Below, piece after piece: positions 1 to 8,275 of a DNA stretch of 64,000 bases. The notes beneath the pieces are model-generated. The model was given only the letters and a program-made list of their open reading frames with translations, searched no databases and was not told the DNA's origin. The position numbers and the translations under genes are program-made. Origin of the DNA: Paraburkholderia tropica. Its GTDB lineage: Bacteria > Pseudomonadota > Gammaproteobacteria > Burkholderiales > Burkholderiaceae. The stretch covers positions 124,001 through 188,000 of the forward strand of contig NZ_CAJZAR010000049.1 in NCBI RefSeq assembly GCF_914484835.1, read 5' to 3'. Numbering within the stretch: the first letter of the stretch is position 1; each line of letters starts with the position of its first letter.

Positions 1-1
1 G

Positions 2-592
2 CAAAGCGGCCGCGTGGAGCCGCTGCTGACCTCGCGCAACGGCGAGTCGTTCAAGGGCTGCAACGACCTCGCGATCGCCGCGAATGGCGATATCTATTTC
101 ACCGATCAGGGACAGACGGGCCTGCAGGACCCCACGGGCCGCGTCTATCGCCTGCGTGCCGATGGCCGGCTCGACTGCCTGCTCTCGAACGGCGTGAGTC
201 CGAACGGACTCGTGCTCGATCCGTCGGGCCGCGTGCTGTTCGTGGCGATGACGCGCGACAACGCGGTCTGGCGCGTGCCGCTGCTCGACAACGGCGGCAC
301 CGCGAAAGTCGGCCGCTTCTGCTCGCTGTTCGGCACGAGCGGCCCCGACGGCCTCGCGATGGACGAAGCGGGCAATCTCTACGTCGCGCACGCCTCGCTC
401 GGCCATGTGTTCGTGTTCGCGCCGAACGGCGCGTGCATCGCGCGCGTGAAGTCGTGCGCGGGCGAGACGGTGACCAATCTCGCCTTCGGCGGGCGCGAAC
501 GCCAGCAGATCTTCATCACCGAATCGAAGCTCGGCAACGTGCTGGTCGCCGACGCCGTCGCGCCCGGCATCGCCTTGCCGCGCGTGGCCTGA
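2..592 (+). CDS. SMP-30/gluconolactonase family protein, 5' truncated by the window
   Basis: The reading frame is already open at base 2, so only the last 196 residues are present. The repeated beta-propeller strands (NGDIYFTDQG, DPSGRVLFVA, EAGNLYVAH) and the metal-ligand positions typical of the family (Asn in GVSPNGL, Asp in GPDGLAMD) identify an SMP-30/gluconolactonase/LRE protein. Such enzymes hydrolyse sugar or organic-acid lactones with a divalent metal. It lies 20 bp upstream of an FMN alpha-hydroxy-acid oxidase on the same strand, so the two are probably cotranscribed in one catabolic operon, but the substrate cannot be told from this fragment. An internal GTG at base 14 is not a credible start because the fold continues upstream. 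Confidence 0.85.
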   Translation, partial: QSGRVEPLLTSRNGESFKGCNDLAIAANGDIYFTDQGQTGLQDPTGRVYRLRADGRLDCLLSNGVSPNGLVLDPSGRVLFVAMTRDNAVWRVPLLDNGGTAKVGRFCSLFGTSGPDGLAMDEAGNLYVAHASLGHVFVFAPNGACIARVKSCAGETVTNLAFGGRERQQIFITESKLGNVLVADAVAPGIALPRVA

Positions 593-612
593 TCCGCTGC
601 GAGGAGCGCGCC

Positions 613-1851
613 ATGACCGCCGCCTTCAGCCTGAGCGACTATCCGCTCGCGAACCATTCCGCGCCGCGCACGGGCGCGTCGCCGCCTGTGCCGCGCCGTC
701 TCGCGCGCGTGCTCTCGCTCGCCGATTTCGAAGCGGCGGCGCGCCGCCATCTGCCGCGCCCGATCTTCGCCTACGTGAGCGGCGGCTGCGAAACCGACCG
801 CTCGCTGCGCGAGAACCGCGCCGCGTTCGATGAGTACGACTGGGTACCGCGCGTGCTCGTCGATACCTCGCAACGCACGCTCGACACGACGCTGTTCGGC
901 CACACCTATGCCGCGCCGTTCGGCATTGCGCCGATGGGGATCAGCGCGCTCTCGGCGTATCGCGGCGATCTGATCCAGGCGCAGGCGAGCGCGCTCGCCA
1001 ATCTGCCGATGATCATGAGCGGTTCGTCGCTGATCCGCATGGAGGCCATCGCGCAGGCGAATCCGCAGGCGTGGTTCCAGATGTATGTGCCGGGCGAACC
1101 GGAGACGATCGCGGCGCTGGTGGACCGCGTCGCGCAGGCGGGCTTTCGCACGCTGGTGCTGACCGCCGATGTGCCGGTGTCGGGCAATCGCGAGAACAAT
1201 CTGCGCGCGGGCTTTTCCACGCCGCTGCGCCCCGGCCCGCGTCTCGCGTGGGATGGGCTGACGCATCCGCGCTGGCTGCTCGGCACGGCGCTGCGCACGC
1301 TCTGGCGGCACGGCATGCCGCATTTCGAGAACTCGCGCGTCACGCGCGGCGCGCCGATTCTCTCGTCGAACGTGCTGCGCGACTTCGGCGCGCGCGACCA
1401 TCTGAGCTGGGAACATCTGCGGATGATCCGGCAGCGCTGGCGCGGCACGCTGGTCGTGAAAGGCATTCTCGACGCGGACGACGCGCGCCGCGCGCGCGAC
1501 CTCGGCGTGGACGGGCTGATCGTTTCGAATCACGGCGGACGTCAGCTCGACGGCTCGATTGCGCCGCTGCGCGCGCTGCCGCGCGTGGTGGCCGCCGTCG
1601 ACGCGGACTGCCCGGTGATGATCGACAGCGGCTTCCGTCGCGGCGGCGACGTGCTGATGGCGCTGGCGCTCGGCGCGCGCGCGGTGTTCATCGGCCGGCC
1701 GTTCAACTACGCGGGCGCGGTGGCGGGGCAGGCGGGCGTGCTGCACGCGTTCGCGATCGTCGCGGCGGAAATGCGCCGCAATATGGCGCTGCTCGGCGTG
1801 ACGCGGCCCGATGAGGTCGATGCGAGCCGGTTGAGGCGGCGCGGCGAGTGA
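613..1851 (+). CDS. FMN-dependent alpha-hydroxy-acid oxidase/dehydrogenase
   Basis: A 412-residue enzyme that oxidises an L-2-hydroxy acid to the 2-keto acid with FMN. The family signature SNHGGRQLD is complete, with the catalytic base His307 and substrate-binding Arg310. The FMN-binding strands (APFGIAPMG, WFQMYVPG, VVKGILDADDA) are in the usual order, and the C-terminus has the phosphate-binding GARAVFIGRPF segment. The ATG at 613 follows GAGGAG by a normal spacing; an in-frame extension upstream would run through the lactonase gene and is rejected. It belongs to the lactate/glycolate/mandelate dehydrogenase family. The exact substrate is unknown, and linkage to a lactonase suggests an aldonate- or hydroxy-acid-type pathway. 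Confidence 0.88.
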   Translation: MTAAFSLSDYPLANHSAPRTGASPPVPRRLARVLSLADFEAAARRHLPRPIFAYVSGGCETDRSLRENRAAFDEYDWVPRVLVDTSQRTLDTTLFGHTYAAPFGIAPMGISALSAYRGDLIQAQASALANLPMIMSGSSLIRMEAIAQANPQAWFQMYVPGEPETIAALVDRVAQAGFRTLVLTADVPVSGNRENNLRAGFSTPLRPGPRLAWDGLTHPRWLLGTALRTLWRHGMPHFENSRVTRGAPILSSNVLRDFGARDHLSWEHLRMIRQRWRGTLVVKGILDADDARRARDLGVDGLIVSNHGGRQLDGSIAPLRALPRVVAAVDADCPVMIDSGFRRGGDVLMALALGARAVFIGRPFNYAGAVAGQAGVLHAFAIVAAEMRRNMALLGVTRPDEVDASRLRRRGE

Positions 1852-1915
1852 TGAGTCAGTAGCGAGTCAATGTCGCGTTAATAACGAGCGCGCGGCTTCG
1901 TTCGCCGCGCTTCGC

Positions 1916-2659
1916 TCAGGTGAGGTTCAGCCCGCCATCCGAGAGCAGAATCTCGCCGGTCAAATAATCCGAAGCAACGAGCATGGCGACCGCCTGAGCG
2001 ATGTCCTCGGGGCTGGCGGCGCGCCGCATCGGCGAGCGTTCTCTCCAGAGTTGCTGCGCCTGCGTCCACTCCGCGGTGAGCGGCGTATCGACGAGACCCG
2101 GCGCGACGGCGTTCACGCGCACATCGGGCGCGAGCGTGAGCGCGAGCAGGCGCGTGACGTGATTCAGCGACGCCTTGCTCGCCGCGTAGGGAATCGACGC
2201 GCCCTTGGGCCGCACGCCCGCATGCGAACTCACGTTGACGACGCAGCCCGCCTTGCCGCGCGCGGCGGCCTCGCGCAGCATCGGCAGCGCTTCGGTGACG
2301 AGGCGAAACGGCGCGACTACGTTGACCTCGTTCATTTCCTGCCAGACATCGGGCGTGGCGGCCGCGAGATCGTCGTGAGGAATCACGCGGCTGATGCCCG
2401 CGTTGTTCACCAGCACATCGAGGCGGCCCCAGACGGCGCCCGCTTCGCGGATGAGCCGGGTTCGATCCGCATCGTTCGCCAGATCGGCCTGCACGTAGGC
2501 GGCGGATTCGAGTTCGCGCGCCATCGCGTGTCCGGCTTGCGCCGAACTTCTGGAATGCAGGATAACTGAATAACCGTCGGCGCAAAGACGGCGCGCAATC
2601 GCGGCGCCGATGCCGGAAGTCGAGCCCGTGACGAGGGCGACAGGTCGAGTGGTTTGCAT
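1916..2659 (-). CDS. SDR family oxidoreductase
   Basis: A 247-residue classical short-chain dehydrogenase/reductase. The cofactor motif TGSTSGIG lies at residues 11-18, NNAG at 85-88, the active-site serine near 144-145, and the catalytic YAASK at 158-162. The C-terminal LTGEILLSDGGLNLT closes the Rossmann fold. It resembles 3-oxoacyl-ACP reductase-like SDRs of about 250 residues, so the length is normal. It is on the same strand as, and 199 bp downstream of, the DJ-1/PfpI gene, so it may be a loosely linked distal member of that transcription unit. No substrate can be assigned. Confidence 0.85.
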   Translation of the reverse strand: MQTTRPVALVTGSTSGIGAAIARRLCADGYSVILHSRSSAQAGHAMARELESAAYVQADLANDADRTRLIREAGAVWGRLDVLVNNAGISRVIPHDDLAAATPDVWQEMNEVNVVAPFRLVTEALPMLREAAARGKAGCVVNVSSHAGVRPKGASIPYAASKASLNHVTRLLALTLAPDVRVNAVAPGLVDTPLTAEWTQAQQLWRERSPMRRAASPEDIAQAVAMLVASDYLTGEILLSDGGLNLT

Positions 2660-2858
2660 GAGGGCAGTGAGGGAGGGGAGCGAGCCAGCCGTCGATTGTC
2701 GATGATTCGGCGGAGGCTGTCACCCGTTCTCCTCGCGCAGCCAATCGTTCGACGCCCGCAGCGACGCGCCGTCGCGCGCGACTCGCGTCAGTTCCACTCG
2801 CCTGCGGCGTTCGCGAAACAGCGCCGCGCACGCCGCATCGAATCGCCGACGCGTCCGC

Positions 2859-3527
2859 TTACTTGAGCAGATCGCGGATCGCTTCGCCCACGCCGGTCGC
2901 CGACTGCGGGTTCTGGCCGGTCACGAGTTGGCCGTCGACGGCCACGGTGCGGGTCCATGGCGCGCCCGGCTGCATCTGCGCGCCGCGCTGCGCGAGCGTG
3001 CTGGAGAGCAGGAACGGCACGACGTCGGTGAGCCCGACCGCTTCTTCCTCGGCGTCGGTGAACGCCGCGACCTTGCGGCCCGCGACCAGATAGCGGCCGT
3101 CGCTGAGCGTCACGTTGACCAGCGCGGCCGGGCCGTGGCAGACCGCGCCCACGACGCCGCCCGCTTCCCACACCGCGCGGGTTGTGTCGTTGACGGCCGC
3201 GCTCGCCGGAAAGTCCCACATCGCGCCGTGGCCGCCCGCGAAGAAGATCGCGGAAAGCGTGCTCGCATCGACATCGGCGAGCGCTTTCGAGCCTGCAATC
3301 GCGGCGCGAAAACGCGCGTCGTTCCAGTAGCGCGCGTTGACCGGATCGTCGAGATCGAGACCGTCCACGGGCGGCTCGCCGCCCTGGATCGAGGCGAATT
3401 CGACCGGGATGCCCGCGGCTTCGAGCACGGCGAGCGGATGGGTCACTTCCGAGAGGTAGAAGCCCGTCGGGTCGCCGCCTTCGCCTTTGCTGCCGTGGCT
3501 GGTCATGACGATAAGTACCGGTTTCAT
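2859..3527 (-). CDS. DJ-1/PfpI (Hsp31-like) type 1 glutamine amidotransferase domain protein
   Basis: A 222-residue DJ-1/PfpI superfamily protein. The nucleophile elbow GAVCHGPAAL carries Cys130 followed by His131, and the conserved acidic Glu27 is present in GFYLSEVTHP. FFAGGHGAMWDF is the typical Hsp31-like segment. Members act as glyoxalase III, deglycase-like enzymes or chaperones against reactive carbonyls. I chose the ATG at 3527 because the family begins with MKxVLIVxTSH; an upstream in-frame ATG would add 15 unconserved residues. It lies 45 bp after the Old Yellow Enzyme gene on the same strand, so the two probably form one electrophile-response operon. Confidence 0.85.
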   Translation of the reverse strand: MKPVLIVMTSHGSKGEGGDPTGFYLSEVTHPLAVLEAAGIPVEFASIQGGEPPVDGLDLDDPVNARYWNDARFRAAIAGSKALADVDASTLSAIFFAGGHGAMWDFPASAAVNDTTRAVWEAGGVVGAVCHGPAALVNVTLSDGRYLVAGRKVAAFTDAEEEAVGLTDVVPFLLSSTLAQRGAQMQPGAPWTRTVAVDGQLVTGQNPQSATGVGEAIRDLLK

Positions 3528-3572
3528 GTCGATGTGCGAAAGAGTGAGTGTGGGGACAGTGTGTGGGGACAA

Positions 3573-4718
3573 TCAGGCAACGACGTCGTGCGCGCGTTCG
3601 TCTGCGCGTTCGTCCGCAACATCGCCCGTGTAATGCGGATAGTCGGTGTAACCGCGCGCGTCGCCGCCGTAGTACGTGCGCTGATCGACCTTCGCGATGG
3701 CCCAGCCGTGGCGCAGGCGCTCGACCAGGTCCGGGTTCGCGATATAGGGCGCGCCGAACGCGGCGAGATCGATCGTGCCGTTGCCGATCAGCGTGCTGGC
3801 CTTCTGGAAGTCGAGCCCGCCCGCGAGGATCAGCGTGCCACGGTAGGCCTCGCGGAAGCGTTCGAGAAAACCTGCCGGCATGGCGGGCGCGCCGCGGCTC
3901 GCCTGATCCATGATGTGCACGTAGGCGATGCCGCGCGCGCCGAGTTCACGGGCGAGATAGAGGAAGGTTTCCGCTTCGCCCTCGAAGTCGCCGAGTTCGT
4001 GCAGGCGGCCAAACGGCGAGAGCCGGATGCCGACGCGCTCGCGGCCGATGCGCGCGATGCAGGCGTCCACCACGGCGAGCGCGAAACGCGCGCGGTTTTC
4101 CACGCTGTCGCCGCCGTAGGCGTCCGTGCGGTCGTTGACCGCGCCGTTGATGAACTGCTCGACCAGATAGCCGTTCGCGCCGTGAATCTCGACGCCGTCG
4201 AAGCCCGCGGCCACGGCGTTCTGCGCGGCGTTCGCGAAGTCCTCGATCACGCGCGCGATCTCGTCGATCGTCAGTGCGTGCGGCGGGCTGGCCGTCACGA
4301 ACGCGGGCTGGCCGTGGTCGTCGTAACCGAACGCGGAACTCTTCGCCGCCTGCGTGGACGTCGAACTGACCGGCGCCGCGCCGCCCGGCTGCAGCGAGAC
4401 GTGGCTCATGCGGCCCACGTGCCAGATCTGCGTGAAGATCGTGCCGCCGAGATCGTGCACCGCATCGGTGACGTGGCGCCACGCGGCGACCTGCGCATCG
4501 TTCCAGATGCCGGGGCAATCGACGAAACCATTGCCTTCGGGGCTGATCGGCGTGCCCTCGGTGACGATCAGGCCCGCGCTCGCGCGCTGCGCGTAATAGC
4601 GGACCGTTTCCTCGTTCGGCACGTGGCCCGGCGCGCGGGCGCGCGTCATCGGCGCCATCGCCACGCGGTTGCGCAGCGGTCGGCCCGCGAGATCGTATGC
4701 GTCGAAAAGTGTCGTCAT
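3573..4718 (-). CDS. nemA: Old Yellow Enzyme family alkene reductase (N-ethylmaleimide reductase-like)
   Basis: A 381-residue FMN flavoprotein of the OYE family that reduces electrophilic C=C bonds with NAD(P)H. Hallmarks are the start LFDAYDLAGRPLRNRVAMAPMTRARA, the substrate-binding pair in EIHGANGYL (His and Asn), the QFINGAVNDRTDAYGG loop, and a C-terminal IANPDLVERLRHG. The ATG at 4718 has AGGA upstream; an upstream in-frame ATG would add 29 unconserved residues. The gene is divergent from a LysR regulator across a 129-bp gap and is followed by the DJ-1/PfpI gene. The context points to detoxification of quinones, maleimides or aldehydes under LysR control. The nemA name rests on family resemblance only. 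Confidence 0.85.
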   Translation of the reverse strand: MTTLFDAYDLAGRPLRNRVAMAPMTRARAPGHVPNEETVRYYAQRASAGLIVTEGTPISPEGNGFVDCPGIWNDAQVAAWRHVTDAVHDLGGTIFTQIWHVGRMSHVSLQPGGAAPVSSTSTQAAKSSAFGYDDHGQPAFVTASPPHALTIDEIARVIEDFANAAQNAVAAGFDGVEIHGANGYLVEQFINGAVNDRTDAYGGDSVENRARFALAVVDACIARIGRERVGIRLSPFGRLHELGDFEGEAETFLYLARELGARGIAYVHIMDQASRGAPAMPAGFLERFREAYRGTLILAGGLDFQKASTLIGNGTIDLAAFGAPYIANPDLVERLRHGWAIAKVDQRTYYGGDARGYTDYPHYTGDVADERADERAHDVVA

Positions 4719-4820
4719 GTGGCTTCCTGTGCTTGGCTGCGGCGTGCGTGCGCCTTCGAGACATCCATTGTGGCCGCCGCCCATTCCTTTTCCTAGCCGG
4801 TGCAATGGAATATCATTTAT

Positions 4821-4837
4821 GAATTAAATTCTCGAAT
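4821..4837. promoter_or_regulatory. Overlapping inverted repeats between nemA and lysR, candidate LysR operator
   Basis: An AT-rich patch in the 129-bp divergent gap holds two overlapping dyads: GAATT-A-AATTC at 4821-4831 and ATTC-TC-GAAT at 4828-4837. LysR regulators usually bind such dyads between themselves and their divergent target. The site ends 10 bp before the lysR ATG, which suits autorepression. The assignment is inferred from position and symmetry only. Confidence 0.35.
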
Positions 4838-4847
4838 AAGCGGTGAC

Positions 4848-5750
4848 ATGGACAGTCGAAGCGGAGAGATGCGGGTCTTCACGCGCGTGGTCGAAACCGG
4901 CAGTTTTTCGGCGGCGGGCAAGACGCTGGAGCTGACGCCGTCGGCGGTCAGCAAGGTGATCAGCCGCCTCGAAGAACGGCTTGGCGTGCTGCTGTTCCAG
5001 CGCTCCACGCGGCACCTCGCGGTGACCAACGAAGGGCGGCTGTTCTATGACAGTTGCGTGCGCATTCTCGACGACATCGACGAAGCCGAGCACGGCATTT
5101 CGGAAGGCATCACGGCGCCGCACGGCGCGCTGCGCATCAACGTGTCGATTCCGATGGGCACGCATTACATCGTGCCGCTGATGCCGTTGTTTACGGCGCG
5201 TTATCCGGGCATCCGCGTGGATCTGTCGTTGACGGACGCGGTGGTGGATCTGCAGCGCGAACGCGTCGACGTCGCGGTGCGCACGGGGCCCTTATCGGAT
5301 GCGAATTTCCACGCGCGCAAGCTCGGTTCGACGGGGCGCGCGGTCGTGGCCGCGCCGGGCTATCTGAAGGCGCACGGCTTGCCGCGCGCGCCCGAGGATC
5401 TCGCGGGCCACCGCTGCTTCAATTTCAATTTCCGCCGCTCGATGGACGAATGGCCGTTTCGCATCGACGGGCGCACGTTTCACTTTCCCGTGCGCGGCGA
5501 CATTCTCACCAACAACGGCGCGACGATGCGCCAGCTGACGCTCGCGGGGCTCGGCATCAGCCGCCTCGGCCTATTTCATATCAAGGACGATCTGGCTTCC
5601 GGGCGGCTGGTGGAATTGCTGGCGGATTACAACCCCGGCGATATCGAGGATATCCACGTGATTTTCAGCAATCAGCGCCATATGACGGCGCGCGTGCGGG
5701 TATTTATCGACTTTCTGGTGGAGAAGCTGGGGCCGGTGTTGCAGGGGTGA
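4848..5750 (+). CDS. LysR family transcriptional regulator
   Basis: A 300-residue LysR-type regulator. The N-terminal winged helix (about residues 5-65) has MRVFTRVVETGSFSAAGKTL, then SAVSKVISRLEERLGVLLFQRSTR. Residues 90-300 form the periplasmic-binding-protein-like effector domain (GALRINVSIPMGTHYIVPLMP). The ATG at 4848 gives the standard N-terminus; an ATG 48 bp upstream is in frame but adds nothing conserved. It is divergent from nemA and is its likely regulator. Its 3' end overlaps the convergent FMN-reductase gene by 47 bp. It resembles the subfamily that controls oxidoreductases in response to electrophiles or aromatics. Confidence 0.88.
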   Translation: MDSRSGEMRVFTRVVETGSFSAAGKTLELTPSAVSKVISRLEERLGVLLFQRSTRHLAVTNEGRLFYDSCVRILDDIDEAEHGISEGITAPHGALRINVSIPMGTHYIVPLMPLFTARYPGIRVDLSLTDAVVDLQRERVDVAVRTGPLSDANFHARKLGSTGRAVVAAPGYLKAHGLPRAPEDLAGHRCFNFNFRRSMDEWPFRIDGRTFHFPVRGDILTNNGATMRQLTLAGLGISRLGLFHIKDDLASGRLVELLADYNPGDIEDIHVIFSNQRHMTARVRVFIDFLVEKLGPVLQG

Positions 5751-6279
5751 GGGTCGAGCGAATCGACGCGACGACCGTGGCGAGAAACTGCGTGATGGCC
5801 GCTTCGTTGTCGGGCGTTTGCAGCGTGGTTTTGACGTCTTCCGGCGATTTTCCGACCAGAGGAATGCGCAGAAAGGCGGAGTCGAGAAAGCCCTCGCTGA
5901 TGGTGGAGAGAACGAGCCGCAGCGAGGCGAGCATGTCTTCGCCGCGATGCGACGCATGCGCGATGGCGATGGGTTTGCCGATCACTTCGAATCGGGAAAC
6001 CATCCAGTCGATGGCGTTCTTGAGCCCGCCTGGCAGGGCGTGGACGTACTCGGGGCTGGCGATGATGATGCCGTCGGCGCGCGAGACGAGTTCGATGAAT
6101 CGGGCCACTGGTGCGGGCAGCGCGCCGTGCTCGGCGTCGGGTGAAAAAACCGGCAATTTGTCGAGCCACGCCACGACGGACAACTCGGCGCCTGGCGGCA
6201 AATAATCCTGCATCGCCATCAGCAAGGCGGTATTGGTGGACTCGCGGCGCGTACTTCCGGAGATGGCCAGCAACTTCAT
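5704..6279 (-). CDS. NADPH-dependent FMN reductase (flavodoxin-like quinone reductase)
   Basis: A 191-residue flavodoxin-fold reductase. The FMN phosphate loop GSTRRESTNTAL follows the first strand MKLLAIS, and SPEYVHALPGGLKNAIDW is the classic flavin/dimer motif. This NADPH_dep_FMN_red group transfers electrons from NADPH to FMN, quinones or chromate. The start at 6279 is chosen from the family N-terminus MKxLAISGS. It lies 83 bp downstream of the metallophosphoesterase gene on the same strand, separated by a short tandem repeat. Its last 47 bp overlap the end of the convergent lysR gene. With nemA and DJ-1 nearby, it may share an electrophile/redox stress role. Confidence 0.85.
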   Translation of the reverse strand: MKLLAISGSTRRESTNTALLMAMQDYLPPGAELSVVAWLDKLPVFSPDAEHGALPAPVARFIELVSRADGIIIASPEYVHALPGGLKNAIDWMVSRFEVIGKPIAIAHASHRGEDMLASLRLVLSTISEGFLDSAFLRIPLVGKSPEDVKTTLQTPDNEAAITQFLATVVASIRSTLTPATPAPASPPESR

Positions 6280-6291
6280 GTTGTCGAATTC

Positions 6292-6346
6292 CTGGTCGGA
6301 GAATCTGGTCGGTTGAGCCTGGTCGGTTAAGCCTGGTCCCTTAAGC
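6292..6346. repeat. Imperfect 14-bp tandem repeat (about four units)
   Basis: Units of consensus CTGGTCGGTTAAGC run at 6292-6304 (13 bp, degenerate), 6305-6318, 6319-6332 and 6333-6346, and a further decayed copy may follow. The array fills most of the 83-bp gap between the metallophosphoesterase stop and the FMN-reductase start. It could be slippage-prone and alter the spacing or leader of the downstream gene. No function is known. Confidence 0.7.
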
Positions 6347-6362
6347 CGGGTCGGGCCGTGAT

Positions 6363-7097
6363 TCAGCAATAGCCGCTGCGCAGCGCCGTCGCCCAATCGG
6401 GTCGTCCGTTTTGTTGCGCGATTGCCGAGGCGGTGTCCCAGTCATAGGCCACGGCGCGCAATTCCGCGATCCAGCCCGACTCGGTGAGCGTGGCGAAGGC
6501 ATAGCGCGCGTGCGGCGAGCCCATTTCCATCCGATGCGGAAATGGCCGGTCGTCCGCGTAAGCCTGAAGGCCGACGCTGCCCGGATTGACGATCAGGCGT
6601 CCATCGTCGAGTTGAACCGCGCGCTGAATGTGAGTGTGTCCGCACAGAATCAGCTTCGACGCGACCTTGCCCGCACGCTCCTCGATTTCCTCGACGGTCG
6701 CGGCGCGGCATCCCGAAGGCGTGACGGTTTCCAGAAAGTAAGCGAGATCGTCGTCGGGCGTGCCGTGCACCAGCAGAACGTCGTCGCCAATCGCCAGCGT
6801 GCCGGGCAAACTTTCAATCCACTGGCGTTGATCGGCGCGCAGGCAGTCGAGCGCCCAACGGTCGGAGGGACCCATGCGCTCGCGATCGCCGGCCAGCACC
6901 TGCCGCTCGTGGTTGCCACGGATCGTCGGCAGGTCGAGCGCGATCAGGCGGTCGGCCGTTTCGCACGGATACAGCGCGCCGGAAACAATATCGCCGAGAT
7001 TGACGATCACGTCCGCGCCCAGCGAACGGATCTCGGCGAGCACGGCGTCCAGCGCGGCGATGTTGCCGTGAATATCGGAGAGCGCGGCGATTTTCAT
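6363..7097 (-). CDS. Metallophosphoesterase (YfcE/calcineurin-like)
   Basis: A 244-residue calcineurin-like metallophosphoesterase. All metal-binding blocks appear in order: SDIHGN at residues 6-11, LGDIVSG, GNHERQ, LLVHGTPDD and CGHTH. These coordinate a di-metal centre that hydrolyses phosphomono- or diesters. The length fits small cytosolic bacterial members of the MPP superfamily. The start at 7097 gives MKIAALSDIHGN; an in-frame extension continues far upstream but is antisense to the reductase gene and is rejected. It is divergent from the ketopantoate-reductase-like gene across 201 bp. The physiological substrate is unknown. Confidence 0.87.
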   Translation of the reverse strand: MKIAALSDIHGNIAALDAVLAEIRSLGADVIVNLGDIVSGALYPCETADRLIALDLPTIRGNHERQVLAGDRERMGPSDRWALDCLRADQRQWIESLPGTLAIGDDVLLVHGTPDDDLAYFLETVTPSGCRAATVEEIEERAGKVASKLILCGHTHIQRAVQLDDGRLIVNPGSVGLQAYADDRPFPHRMEMGSPHARYAFATLTESGWIAELRAVAYDWDTASAIAQQNGRPDWATALRSGYC

Positions 7098-7298
7098 GAC
7101 GATAAACCGTAAAGGGCGAGAGGAGATTGTCGCCAGTTTCGGGCCGTTGATGCAACGGCTCATTTCAACGCCGATAAAAAGGGAACTGCGCCATCCATCG
7201 TAAGCGTGCCGCTGACGTTCTCGAACACCGCATGGAATAAGCGGCCCGCCTCGCGTGTTTCGGTGAGGTTGAGAGTGGCGTGCATAACGGGAGGCATC

Positions 7299-8210
7299 AT
7301 GCGGTTCGCGGTACTGGGCGCCGGCGCGGTCGGCTGTTATTTCGGCGGCATGCTCGCGCGCCATGGTCATGACGTGGTCTTGATTGGCCGGGCGGCGCAT
7401 GTCGCGGCGATGAATCAGGACGGTTTGCGCATTCAGTCGCAATCGTTCGACATTCGGCTGCCCGTGCGCGCCGCAACCGATATCGAGGCCGCCGCCGACG
7501 CCGATGTCGTGTTCGTCTGCGTGAAGTCGACCGATACCGCCGAAGCCGCTCGCGGGCTCGACGCGATGCTCGCGCCGGATGCGATCGTGGTGAGTCTGCA
7601 AAACGGCGTCGACAACGCCGCGCTCTTGCGCGAACGCCTCGCGCAGCCCGTGATTTGCGCGGCGGTCTATGTCGCGAGCGAAATGGCCGGGCCCGGTCAT
7701 CTGCTGCATCACGGCCGGGGCGAACTGGCGATCGAAGCGTCGCTTCAGAGCGAAGCCCTGGCGCGCGTGCTGCGCTCGGCCAGCATTCCCACGGAAATCG
7801 CCGCGGACGTGCGAACGACGCTGTGGCAAAAGCTCATTCTCAACTGCGCCTATAACGCGGTTTCCGCGATCGTGCAGTTGCCGCTCGGCGCCATGGCGCA
7901 TCGCGATGCGCTGCGCGACACCATGCGCGAAGTGGTCGCCGAATGCCTGGCTGTGGCCGCCGCCGAAGGCGTGCACTTCGAGCACGACGCGGCGCGCATG
8001 GTCGAGCAGATCGAAGCGACGATTCCGGGCGGTCAATATTCGTCCACCGCGCAAGATCTGGCGCGCGGCAAATCTAGCGAGATCGACTTTCTCAATGGCG
8101 CGATCGTGCGGCGAGGCGAGATCGCGGGTATTCCAACGCCCGCGAATCGCACGCTGCATACGCTGGTGAAGCTGCTCGAAGAAAAGAACGCACGTCATTT
8201 TGAGCGCTGA
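7299..8210 (+). CDS. Ketopantoate reductase family protein (PanE/ApbA)
   Basis: A 303-residue NADPH-dependent 2-dehydropantoate 2-reductase-like protein. The N-terminal Rossmann motif GAGAVGCYFGGMLA starts at residue 7, the catalytic lysine lies in LWQKLILNCAYNA, and the C-terminal SSEIDFLNGAIVRRG carries the acidic substrate-binding residue. The ATG at 7299 follows GGGAGG. Several paralogues of this family occur in Burkholderia and act on various 2-keto acids, so a role in pantothenate synthesis is possible but not shown here. The nearest downstream gene is an unrelated GNAT 65 bp away. Confidence 0.87.
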   Translation: MRFAVLGAGAVGCYFGGMLARHGHDVVLIGRAAHVAAMNQDGLRIQSQSFDIRLPVRAATDIEAAADADVVFVCVKSTDTAEAARGLDAMLAPDAIVVSLQNGVDNAALLRERLAQPVICAAVYVASEMAGPGHLLHHGRGELAIEASLQSEALARVLRSASIPTEIAADVRTTLWQKLILNCAYNAVSAIVQLPLGAMAHRDALRDTMREVVAECLAVAAAEGVHFEHDAARMVEQIEATIPGGQYSSTAQDLARGKSSEIDFLNGAIVRRGEIAGIPTPANRTLHTLVKLLEEKNARHFER

Positions 8211-8275
8211 TTTTTTTGCGCGCTTCAGTAATCACGACGATCGTCTTTATCACAATCAGATAACACGTTGAGAAT

